In this document: positions 35,783 to 45,779 of the stretch, one piece after another
Layout of the letters: each line of letters opens with the position of its first letter
Position numbering within the stretch: position 1 is the stretch's first letter
Assembly (NCBI GenBank): GCA_029204225.1
Contig: CM055102.1
Location: 35,274,585-35,338,584, forward strand
Length of the DNA: 64,000 nt
Direction: 5' to 3'
Source: Diphasiastrum complanatum
Lineage: Eukaryota; Streptophyta; Lycopodiopsida; Lycopodiales; Lycopodiaceae
Program-made: the position numbers and the translations under genes
The notes under the pieces: model-generated
Seen by the model: the letters and a program-made list of their open reading frames with translations, nothing else
What the model was told of the DNA's origin: nothing
Databases searched by the model: none

Positions 35783-35998
35783 ACCTATTCTGAGGTCTGT
35801 ACCGAGGATGAATATTAGCATTTTATATACTTTTTGAAATTGCAGTTTTCAGGTGATTTGCTACTTAATTAAATGGCTGCCTAATCATTCTACTCCTTTA
35901 CTTCAAAATGTGCCACACCATTGCAAATTTTTTTTAATCTCAAATAACATTGAAGCCTCACTTATTTTGATTGTACCAGACCGAGAGTTTCTATTTTT

Positions 35999-36000
<2 letters not shown>

Positions 36001-36089
<89 letters not shown>
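36001..36089. repeat. (GA)n microsatellite inside gypsy-2 gag
   Basis: About 44 GA units. Part of an approximately 380-bp segment (35710-36090) that does not look like gag. Confidence 0.95.
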
Positions 36090-36091
<2 letters not shown>

Positions 36092-36399
36092 GGAGAAGGG
36101 GATAACTGAGAAGTGGAGGGAAGGCTTCCTTTCGCGGAACTCAAAATCAAGTTTTTGAGTTCAGCGAACGAGTCGTCCACACTGGACTTGAAATTGGCTA
36201 ATGCCAGTTTCAGTTCATCCACCTCTGTTACCAATTGGAGGAACTGCTCCTTGGTAACTAGTTCGTCGAGTTCTTCGGCGAACTGTTCCTGTTCTTCTAC
36301 TTCCATGGGTTCCTTCCCTTTTCTGTAAGCCAAGGCTTCTGTTTCAAGTTCGTCGAAGCCTCTCTCCTGGGGTTGATCAGGTCCCTGAGGAGTGGTCAT
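36090..36399 (-). CDS. gypsy-2 gag N-terminus, cut off by microsatellite
   Basis: ATG at 36399 opens [20 protein letters not shown], followed by an acidic helix ([18 protein letters not shown]) and a coiled-coil stretch ([20 protein letters not shown]). The frame then runs into translated (CT)n after [10 protein letters not shown]. The remainder of gag resumes near 35705 in another frame. It is the natural start of the polyprotein given its distance from the PBS (about 790 bases). Confidence 0.8.
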
Positions 36400-37188
36400 C
36401 TTCGAAACTGAAAGAGAGCTACCTTAACTTCTGAAGGAAAAAAGTCTAAAAGACTAATTTACAACTGTACAAGGGAAAGGAAAGATGACTTAGCTGTTTC
36501 TGAGGACTGTACTTCCAAAGAAAGAATGAAGAGGAACCCTTTCAGCTCTTTTCCCCAAAATTTCAGACCTGCTGTTCCGAAAAATGCCAGTTTGAGGCTT
36601 CAAAACGGTACTAAATTTCCCGGTTTTTTGAGGATAATAGCTCGCTGGTCTGATTGCAATCCAACTTGTCCACAAAAAGGCAAATCTGAAGTCCAAAAAC
36701 CCTTCTGAGTTCTGAAATTTCAGAAGTCTCCTACTCGCTGATCTGGTAGAAATCCTCTTGCTCCAAATCTCTGACGTTGGGGCCCAAAAACTTGTTGAAA
36801 AACCAGATTTTCAGAAGCACTGGCAGTGCTGGCCCTGCTCCTCTTTTTTGGCTTCCAACTCGCTGAAAACCAGTAACTTTTTCCCTGGAAATCGGATGTA
36901 GGTCTCTGACTGTACAGCGATGGAGGTGCTGGCTTCTTCCTACTCTAATTTCGCTGGGAAAACTACGAAGAATCCTCTGAAGTCAGTGAGAAACAGCTGT
37001 TTTTTCAGCGAGTTACCTACACTTGGAATCTGACTCCTTGCTACTGTGATTTCTCAGTGGAAATCAGAAGTTTGAAGGCTGCTCCTACAGCGATCCTCCT
37101 CCTCTATTCCTCTCTGAGAATCTGAGAAACACTTCCTATCTTCTGATAGCTTTCTCTACTGCTGTCCTAAACTCCCTAGGATGGAGAT
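36400..37188 (-). other. gypsy-2 untranslated leader
   Basis: Between PBS and gag ATG. No coding features; contains several TCGCTG/CAGCGA-like short repeats. Confidence 0.6.
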
Positions 37189-37201
37189 GGCTCTGATACC
37201 A
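37189..37201 (-). other. primer-binding site, initiator tRNA-Met (gypsy-2)
   Basis: Reads TGGTATCAGAGCC on the minus strand, one base from the LTR edge at 37203. Confidence 0.92.
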
Positions 37202-37202
37202 G

Positions 37203-37560
37203 TGTAATAGATCCTAACACCACAGTAGGGCAAACACTAACTGATCCACCCAACCTTGCCTACTCCCTGATATAGAGTAAGCCCCTCCTAGCCCAGTGTG
37301 AGGACTGGTAGCATGCTACTGCCAAGTGTCGGCCACGTGGCACTGACGTGGCCGACTGCACGTTGGGACCCAACTGGGGGCCCTATCCTGCTGACAGGGT
37401 CCCTAGGCTGTGTTAGGCCCGCCATGGCTATGGACCGTGCTGGGGCACACTACTCACACTGTCTTGCCCTGTTGGTCATGTACGCTGGACACGACCCTGA
37501 CTGTGGTATCTGACCTATCTGTGTTCTCTAGGGTTCGGCACTGGTTACGAGCTCGTAACA
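37203..37560 (-). repeat. gypsy-2 5' LTR, 358 bp
   Basis: Same length and termini as the partner LTR. The C-rich tract right after it (37561-37575) starts with the CCCAC duplication. Confidence 0.95.
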
Positions 37561-37565
37561 CCCAC
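37561..37565. repeat. target-site duplication CCCAC, right (gypsy-2)
   Basis: Pairs with 30943-30947. Confidence 0.88.
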
Positions 37566-38536
37566 CCCCCCCCTCTTCCCGGGAACGCATTCCGCTGCAA
37601 TACTGTATAAAATTGTCGCATATCATGTAGCAAATAAGCCACCTTTGGAAAAGTTATGGGTAAAGGTCATTAAAATATTTGTGATTCACATATCATGCTA
37701 GTGGTGCTCTTAACATAACTGCTAACGTCATTTAACTTCCTCAAAATATCAGGCTAACAATCTTCGGTACCAACTATCACAATACTATATTATTTGTGAA
37801 ATAGTATTCCAAGGAGCTTTCCTTGCCTTAGTACTATTAAGACCACATTGAGATGCTCTTCATACTCCACACTACAAATAGATATGCCATCTACATTGTC
37901 ACAAACCTGTCCAATCTTTCCAAGTATAATCTCAAAGACTTACAAATCAAATGTTTTTGAATTGGTTGGAGTTAACTCAAAAAATTTGATTTGATTAAAA
38001 TCCATTCAAGATTCGAATTGAAAAAACTTGTTTTGTTTTTCCTCAAAATTTGGTCTGTATTATAAATCAAGATTTTATTGGAAAGACTCAAAAGACTTTG
38101 AAGTGATTTTGTCTTCACTTGATCTGAAATTGCAAGAGATTCAAAGCAAGTCAATTGAATCAAGATTCAAACTGACTTGTAACTACGTATCCAAGATTCT
38201 ATTGGGATAATGGAGCATTTAGACTTGTCCAAGGCCTAAAGCCATGGATGATGTGTTTCGATATTAGGTTTTTGTAGAATGCTAGTGTCCCATACAACTA
38301 GCGCCTATCCCTTGTCCAACTTTAGCTCAACCATGTGTGCATGTATTATTGAACCTCTTCCTATACCACCAATGTTTGATAAAAGTTAAGGATCTGCTTT
38401 TTATGCTCTTTTGAAGGATAAAATTTGCTGTCTTTACTTTGAGGTTGCCTTGGTCAAAGTGTATTTGTGTTCCTCATCATATCACCCTTCAAGCTAACAC
38501 AATGTGGAGTTGGCATAGTATCCATTTACCAACGAT

Positions 38537-38624
38537 GGAGGGAACCAGCTACTAGATGGTTTGATTAGTCTTTCGCCCCCATACCCAAGTCTGACGAACG
38601 ATTTGCACGTCAGTATCGCTACGA
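38537..38624 (-). pseudogene. fragment of 26S (large-subunit) ribosomal RNA
   Basis: The plus strand contains GGAGGGAACCAGCTACTAGA and ACGATTTGCACGTCAGTATC. These are the complement of a highly conserved stretch of eukaryotic 25S/28S rRNA around the 'CTAGTAGCTGGTTCCCTCC' segment. Roughly 88 bases match with a handful of differences, then similarity stops on both sides. It is far too short to be a gene. It could be a captured rDNA or rRNA piece, or the head of an rRNA-derived SINE. Confidence 0.82.
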
Positions 38625-38723
38625 GATGCAAGCTTGCCTTATCACTGAATTCAACCTTTGACAAAATAGCAAATTTTTTGCTCGTGTCTCACCCTCAAAA
38701 CTAACTGCCCCTAATAGGTCACT

Positions 38724-38768
38724 GATCAAACCTAGTGATGATCAGTTCACTGATTTATTCACAAAAGA
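38724..38768 (+). pseudogene. possible tail of copia RNase H
   Basis: A single short frame reads LIKPSDDQFTDLFTK, resembling the …EDQLADIFTK… box at the end of copia pol. No other copia sequence is visible around it. Confidence 0.3.
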
Positions 38769-39983
38769 CTCCAATCTTTGAATAGAGCTTTCTTAATAAT
38801 GGTTTCCTGTTGACTATCTTTCTCGAGACGCAAGTGTGGCAACACTATCTTTATAGTAGCGAGTTTCTAGTGTGTAATGATCACCAGCCTCTCAAGTACT
38901 ACGAAGAAAATATACTGCGTTGAAGAAAAGAAATTGCATGCAAAAATATCTTCTCAACAACAAGATGCCCATTGCTCAGTCTTCTAGCATGATTTAAATT
39001 TCTATATAGAGACAACTTTGTTTTTTATCACAATCACAACACTAGGCAATAGGTTAAAAATCATTGTAGATTAAAAAAAACCTAGTGAGTGGTGTTCTGT
39101 AAGTGTGCCGCCTCCAGCATTCTGACCTTTTTAGCATTGACTCCCGAGGTGCTAGCTTACAGTGCCAGTACCTTAGACTTGGCGTAACCAACTCATTATA
39201 TACAAAGTGTTCCATGGAACATTTACATTTAGGAACCAACCAACATTCTGATCCAGTAGTGACATAACTGGTTGTACCATGCTCACATGCACTACACGTG
39301 TAACTTTACTATCACTGGTCAAAAGTTCTGTCCTTTGAGGGCCCTGAAATCACCTTGGACCCACCACTTACTGTCCTTGAACATGGGACTTTGTACCTTG
39401 TTGGTCCTAACGAGAGAATTCTTAATTTCCATGGGAAAAGGTTTCCCTTAGGCCCATCTTTCCTCTCAAGCCCTCAATTGTGTTAGGTTGATCCCGTTTT
39501 TGTCCAATTATTTCACAGGAAGATGAGGATACAGTTAGAGGGTTTATAACTTCACAATAATAAAGTAGGTATGTACTATGTAGAAACTTAAATTCAAAAC
39601 CCTCCAATTAGCTTCTTGAAATTCTTATCTGAGTGCTTATTCTGGATCGTTATGTTGTCTCACATGTTTTGTCTCTGTGGTTAGTTTTACTTGGCTCTCT
39701 ATCTCTGTATGTTAGACAAGTCAGTTTCTGCTGATGTTGGGGTTAAACAAAGTGTTGCATGTCATTTTTGATCGTACATCTATTCAAGCATGCCATCTTG
39801 TTCTCCTCCAATGGTTTAGTTCTTGGCGTCTACAATGAATTTTGTCACGCTATCAAACAGTGACTTTGCAAGCTGTTTGCAAGCTATTAAGTCAGCCTAA
39901 CCTGCTAGGTCAATCTTTTGAAACCAAAACTGCTGCATAGTACAGGACAATGCTTTGCATTTTCTGTTCCTAATTTTTTACAG

Positions 39984-40074
39984 GTTGGGAAAATGCCCTT
40001 GCTGCAACAGTTACTGAAAGCCAAGGAGGAAAAATTTCAAAGACTTGCATCACAAGAACATAATTTTTTGCCTA
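39984..40074 (+). CDS. AIPP1: AIPP1-like gene, exon 2 (3' end tentative)
   Basis: After the acceptor at 39983 the phase-0 frame reads VGKMPLLQQLLKAKEEKFQR, a charged helix that continues the helical end of exon 1 as in the family. The donor is not clear: the nearest usable GT is at 40075 (CCTA|GTGTGT), a weak site. If it is used, the exon is 91 nt and ends in phase 1. The open frame runs on to 40142 without family-like content. Confidence 0.6.
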
Positions 40075-40766
40075 GTGTGTTATATGCAATGTGCATTGGG
40101 TTTTGTTGTGTGAAAATTTCAACAAAAGCAACAATTATATAAGTAAACAAAACATGCTCTTTTTTAATTGTACTAAACAGATAGCTTGTTATCTACCCAA
40201 TAACTCTTCTTGGGTCAGTTTATCATGTTTACAAGTGCCACCAATGTTCTAGAACTCAATTGGGTCCTTAGTGATGATATCTCATTATCCATTCAGCTGC
40301 AAATTATGGAAGTTCTCAGATAACAATTCATGGTTATCGGGGAGCTTGGACTGTGGTATGGACCGCAGTGTTTCACGTGCCTGCCTTGTCAAACGTTGAA
40401 GTGAGTTATTGGTTTTTTTAGCTACACCTCAAGCTTGAGATTAGGCCTGTAGCTTTATCTTGTGATACCTCGAGGCTTAGTGGTCGTTAGAGTTGTGAGG
40501 GTTTAGTAAGGAAGTCCTTGACTGATAAGCTTTTTGTATTAAAATGGATTTTGGAAGGTTTGTTTTAGTTGGAGGTGGCATTCTTGCAGAGCTGCCTTGG
40601 GCGGTCTCTGGAGATGTTCTAGGTTTGACAATGTTAAAGTGGAAAATTATAGGGAATGTACCTCAAGCTTTTTGCAGAAACTATATTATTGTCATTGGGT
40701 TTCAGCATTTTCATCAGATGTGCTAAAAGAAATAATTTTTTTGACAATTTGTATAGTGTCAAAAAG

Positions 40767-40903
40767 AAGCTGAAGAGAAGTTGGCCACTGAGCAAGAAGA
40801 ACAGCTATCAGTCTACTACAAAGCTTTGAAGCGAGTGTACGATGCATATGACAGTGGCGCTGTACAGAAGATGAGAGATAGCTACTCACGAGCCAAGCAA
40901 TGA
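40767..40903 (+). CDS. AIPP1: AIPP1-like gene, exon 3 and stop
   Basis: Codes a Glu/Lys-rich helix (EAEEKLATEQEEQLSVYYKA, then LKRVYDAYDSGAVQKMRDSY) ending SRAKQ and TGA at 40901-40903. Two acceptors fit: AG at 40755-40756 (phase 0) or AG at 40765-40766 (phase 1, matching the exon 2 donor above). With the latter the protein is about 235 residues, a reasonable size for a single-RRM protein with a helical tail. Confidence 0.6.
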
Positions 40904-40935
40904 GGACGACTTCAGAACCCAGCCAGTGCTCGCGA
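40895..40935. repeat. 41-bp direct repeat, copy 1 (spans the stop codon)
   Basis: AAGCAATGAGGACGACTTCA…GTGCTCGCGA is repeated without visible change at 41071-41111, 176 bases downstream. Copy 1 contains the last two codons and the TGA of exon 3. A partial third copy, GAGCCAAGCAATGAG, lies at 40934-40948. Confidence 0.92.
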
Positions 40936-41070
40936 GCCAAGCAATGAGAGCAGCTTAAGGTTTGTAGGCCAAACCGTGTACATGACACATACATCTTCCA
41001 TGGTTTGAGAATGTAAATGTTAGAGCAATTATACTCGAGGAAATCACTACAAGGGTACTTGCTTGGGCAA

Positions 41071-41111
41071 AAGCAATGAGGACGACTTCAGAACCCAGCC
41101 AGTGCTCGCGA
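41071..41111. repeat. 41-bp direct repeat, copy 2 (3' UTR)
   Basis: Same 41 bases as 40895-40935. Confidence 0.92.
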
Positions 41112-41547
41112 AAAACTGACAAATACAAACAGCCCAACTGTTGAAATTCATTGTTTACTGCTTTATTTTAGATTTACAGGTTTTTTACATGGCTGAACAT
41201 TAGCTAGTTTTAGTTATAAATCTTACGGGTAAAGGTTTTATTTTTACCTTTTACCGTTTCCATAATAGTTTTGTGGGTTTTTTATAAGGTTAGTTTGAAA
41301 CTTTTTTACGAGCACTGGGTCACCCTGCCTCTCTAATTGGCACATTGATCAATGTCAGGTGATAATCAATGATTATTAACACCAATTAATGTTCTTATGT
41401 CAACTGACGTGATTTTATTTGGATACTCTTTGTAGAAATCAAAATGCTTTTTAGAACTTACATGTTTTCTCAATAACATGGCTGCCAGGTTTCACGGATA
41501 TATTTCTGTAAATTGATTTTATAATATGTTAAGAATGAGGCCATAAG

Positions 41548-41617
<70 letters not shown>

Positions 41618-42870
41618 CGAACTTCATTGCTGATAAGATTATCCCTGGTACGTTAAGTATGAACAATTTTGCATTCTAAACTTCTAGATACAGTAGTTAG
41701 TACCATCAAGCTCTATGTTTTTGCCCAGAATGTAATCCATTGGACTTTATGCTATTTTTTCTGGGAGATGGATAGAAACACCTCACACTTCTGGTTTGAC
41801 CAACATGGCACTGTCTTGTCCTTCTCAAATTCTAGCTTGATCTGCTTCATTAATTTCTCAGTTCATGGGGTTGATGATTTGATCTGCTTCAAGAGCCTAG
41901 TTTGTTGAGGTAATTCCTTCATATGCCTGTCTTTATGAAGTCGCTCAAGTGTGAATCCTTGTACAGATTAGGAACAGGCATAGGCTATTGATAGGCGTAT
42001 AGGTCTACTTGTAGGGTTCAATATAGGCTACATGTAGGTATGTAGTAGCAGTAGCTGGAAGTGGTTTGTAAACAAAGGTAGCTTCATGAAAATGTCCAGA
42101 ACAGATATTTGTGGTCTGAAATGGGTGCTATAGGTAAGATAGCAGTAGTTTACAGCTCTTAACAATTATTTTGTAGGTTGTTTAATGGTACCATAGGCTG
42201 TTCATAGCGTGTTTCAGGTAGTATGTAGATGATCCTGGGTAGTATAGGGTATTTGTTGCCGCTTTAGCATTTAACAAGTGTTAAAGGTGTTGGGTCTTTC
42301 AGTAGGAATCTGTGGTTGATGTAATGATGGTAGAGTTTTTGATGATTGTGGATGAGAGAACTTTCCCCTCTTGGTAACCATCGCCCTAGATATGATGTGA
42401 CGTCCCAAGGAGAGGGCCCAAGAAGAGACAACATAGCACGTAAAGTCTTATCTTTCAAGATTATCGGGAGTAGCTTTTGGTAGGCATTGATCTTAAGATT
42501 GTGTAGGCAGCCACACAATTCAAGCACCTAGGTAGATGTAGAAAGCAAATATTGTAGTATGATGATCCTCAACACGACAACCTCTATTTTACTTAAACTT
42601 CCATGAAGATAAGGTAGATGTCCTTAAATACTAGAACTTGAATGAAGAAAAAACAACGCATAATTTTGTATGATCTAGTTCAAAGAAACAAAAACAAACA
42701 GATTATTGAAAAAAATTGTACAATAAAGTTCCTATCATTGGCGTAACAAAGTAGGACACGTAACATTTATCTCCATTTCTCAAATAGTTGAAATGATAAA
42801 TCATTGTTTCCGAAAATATTGAAAAAAAAAACGTGGTTTCAAAGAGCATTGAAAGAGTTTTGTAAAGTGT
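41112..42870. other. no gene seen downstream of the AIPP1-like gene
   Basis: AT-rich, with a (CT)n tract at about 41551-41615 and degenerate TAGGTATA/TAGGCTA-type short repeats at 41960-42250. The minus-strand open stretch 42264-42527 has no recognisable motif. Confidence 0.55.
41551..41615. repeat. (CT)n microsatellite
   Basis: About 32 CT units. Confidence 0.95.
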
Positions 42871-42879
42871 TCCAATATT

Positions 42880-43070
42880 GTTGGTGTTTGTTAGGAAATG
42901 TCAATTGTTAGAGAGCCATCTTCATGAACAAATGTAAGATGGCAAGACGAGAGGCAACAATTTTTCTCTCAAAATTATAAACAGGGAGATTCACCTTTCT
43001 CTAGGATGTATGATGCAATACGAAGTTTGAAATTGCCGTTTGCAAATTGCCATGGAAAATGTCAAACAAA
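42880..43070. repeat. dispersed repeat, copy A
   Basis: Shares with 45340-45535 the blocks GTGTTTGTTA, TGTTAGAGAG, CTCTCAAAATTATAAAC, CACCTTTCTCT/CGCCTTTCTCT and TTGCAAATTGCCATG/TTTGCAAAATGCCATG in the same order. Old non-coding duplicate. Confidence 0.78.
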
Positions 43071-43899
43071 TTCCAAACATTTTTCTAGATCTTAGAAAAA
43101 ATGATGTTGGAAAAAATTGTAAGAAACATTTGTTGTGTGGTTGTAATCTTATAATTATAAATCTTATATTGATAAAAATGCATGTAGTCAGTTTTTAAAT
43201 TATAAAATATAACATAAATAACAAGTCATTAAATATCTAGAATCACACAAAACTTTTGACAATTATGTACAATTTTTTCTAACAACACAAATATCTCTTG
43301 AGATTTAAATAAAACATGTCATACAATCATACCTTAATTTTGTCATGCAAAGACTAACAATTAGTTACATAGAATTGTTCAATCTTTTCGATACAAAAAG
43401 TAAAGTTATTTTGCATTGTAAAATTGTAAGTTTAGTCATAGATCGCTTGCTTATACATCTTTGCATTGTTGTTATCACAAAACATGGAAAACTATTACAT
43501 GAGAAAACCCTGTAGATATCTACAATGGAGGGTGAGAACTACTCAGCCATGATCAAGACATAGAGGGTGAAAATTAGTAGTATGGAGCCACGATGAAGGA
43601 ATGAAAAGAGAACTATGTCAGCAATAGGACAAACTGGCAGTTTCATAGCTAATTGATTGATATGAAATACAACATCAATGAGTGACCTCATTTGCATACC
43701 AATGTGTAAGTGCAATGATTGAAATAATTAACATGCTTCACAAAAATAGAAGAGAAACAATAGTATTCCAAAGTCTACTGCAATGCATAACCAAAAAATT
43801 GAACTAGACAAAAGCTTCCACTCAATGTGCTCAAAACTTTCACTCACAATGATGGTAGCTTGTTGATAGATGCGAAGTGTATGTCGAAGGCTAAGTACA

Positions 43900-44480
43900 T
43901 GGTACATTCATCATGTGTTAGTCATTGTTGAAAGAAGATATAAGTAATAAACAATTAAAAAAAATCAAAGAACATGATTTTGTATCAACTACTTTTGAGA
44001 ACTAGAAACGTATAGATTATAAAAAGAAATGAACACCACATTTTTTACCATTCATATAACAAAGTAAAATGCATAACATCATTGTGCTTACATCATGTAG
44101 CCAATATTTTTAGACAAATCATTGCTTAAACTGCTTATCTATTCTTTTAGTTATTCTTCAAGTGAAATCTTTTTCTACATTAAGAATAGGACATGGAAAT
44201 ACAATGTGTTAGTTATTGTTAAAAGAAGATATAAATAATAAACATAAAACTCTTTAGAAACAAAGCATAATTTTGTATCAACTACTTTTGAGAACTAGAA
44301 ATCTATAGATTATAGAAAAAAATTGAAGAACACATTTCTTAGCATTCATATAACAAAGTAAAATGATGTATCGAATGTTTTTAGAAAAATCATTGCTTAA
44401 ACTGTTGTCTATTCTTCTAGTTATTTTTCAAGTGAAATCCTTATCTAGATTGAGAATGGGCCTAAAAAATACAATGAGCG
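43900..44480. repeat. tandem duplication, about 290-bp unit
   Basis: Two diverged copies (about 43915-44200 and 44207-44480) share GTTAGT(C/T)ATTGTT(G/A)AAAGAAGA, TTTTGTATCAACTACTTTTG, CATTCATATAACAAAGTAAA and ATCATTGCTTAAACTG, and end in an AATACAATG(T/A)G motif that recurs once more near 44535. Non-coding. Confidence 0.82.
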
Positions 44481-45339
44481 TTGTTAGTGATCCCTAACTC
44501 TACCTTGTAGGTTGAGAATAGGACGCTTAAATACAATGAGCGTTGCCATAGTGTTCTTCTGGATCAAAACAACTAAAATGCTACTGCAAGCTAACACCAG
44601 ATTAGAACAAAACACACCTTTTATAAGAGAGACAAATATTAATAGTATTCGAAGACATTTCGAATGAGTTATCTATAGCTATACCTCAATTGTGAATGCA
44701 TTCTTTGTAAGGGATCCAAATAACTAGCTTATAATTAGATCTGATGCTACAAACTACATTGTTAATCCCAGTTGGGCATACAAAGGATTTTGTTCTTTTT
44801 TTTTCCTAGTCAAGATTAGTCATTCTATTTTGTGGAGATACAATGGTAATTTTCATTACATATTCATTTTGTAAACTTTCAAAGTACAACAATTTCATTT
44901 GCATTGAATTTTTAACATTTAGACTTCCCATCTTTTAAATATCTCATGATAGATCATTTGAGTGAACGTTCCTATGTGCAATTCGACATTATTGATAAAA
45001 ATGGAATTCTGAATAAGAATAATGATGGTATGGGTACTAAGCTTGATAAAGCAATGTAAAATGACGACTATTTCAGTCATGACTAAATGAACTGACAAAT
45101 ACAAAATTGAATCCGAACACTTGAGACATTCGAGGTGAGTAATAATTAAGAATGATGTCGAAATTGAAATAGTTGAGTTGATGACATCTTACCTAATGTC
45201 GCTTCCTAATGGCAAGGTTGTCCAAATGAGTCTAAATTTTATCGTTTTTGGAAAAACCATTCTTTTCATAAACACAGAATAAAAAATCATCGTTTGAAAG
45301 AACACCGAGCAAGCTTTGTAGAAAATTCGAGTTCTTTTC

Positions 45340-45535
45340 ACAATGTTAGTGTTTGTTAAGAAAAGTCAGTTGTTAGAGAGTTATCTTTTCGATCAAATGT
45401 GAGATGGCAAAATGAGAGGTGGCGATTTACCTCTCAAAATTATAAACTGGGAAATTCGCCTTTCTCTCGAATGATAATGCAATATGCAAAATGAAATTCA
45501 AAGTTGCAATTTGCAAAATGCCATGAAAAAATCTC
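45340..45535. repeat. dispersed repeat, copy B
   Basis: Partner of 42880-43070, in the same orientation about 2.45 kb away. Confidence 0.78.
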
Positions 45536-45779
45536 AAATAGTGTCATTGTTCTTTCAAATAACAGATTTCTAGTTGATTTTTTAAAAAACAATTTCGATT
45601 CCTATGATCTTTGGATTCCTACTGTAATAAACCTTGTTACTCTACTAATGCGATCAATCAAGTATCATCAATTTTTTTTTTTTGACTATTTTCAACCATG
45701 AAGTAGCTTTTTATGTCTTAAAAATTGGAAGACTAGTTGTAAAGTTTGAAAAATTAGACAAGCCAAAGATTAAGCAAGG

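Larger units (their letters stand above)
30948..37560 (-). mobile_element. gypsy-2: structurally complete young Ty3/gypsy chromovirus
   Basis: 6613 bp. Both LTRs are 358 bp (30948-31305 and 37203-37560), start TGTAATAG and end GTAACA on the plus strand, and differ at one visible base. The target duplication CCCAC lies at 30943-30947 and 37561-37565. PBS (37201-37189) and polypurine tract (31321-31306) are both intact. One 1437-codon frame covers most of gag through chromodomain. The only visible defect is an insertion near the gag start. It lies antisense inside intron 1 of the AIPP1-like gene. Confidence 0.95.
26832..39983 (+). other. 13.15-kb intron 1 of the AIPP1-like gene
   Basis: Bounded by AAG|GTACTT and a TTTTTTACAG| acceptor. 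It contains a gypsy gag fragment (29172-30490), gypsy-2 in antisense (30948-37560), a 26S rRNA fragment (38537-38624) and a possible copia tail (38724-38768). A 31-bp tandem pair (GAGCCCTCATGGATGGAATC) lies at 26909-26970. The rest (26980-28600 and 37566-38500, 38800-39980) shows no recognisable gene. Confidence 0.65.

Noticed and set aside
35853-36158. Frame with a long Arg-Glu run
   Set aside because: Translation of the (GA)n tract in gypsy-2 gag.
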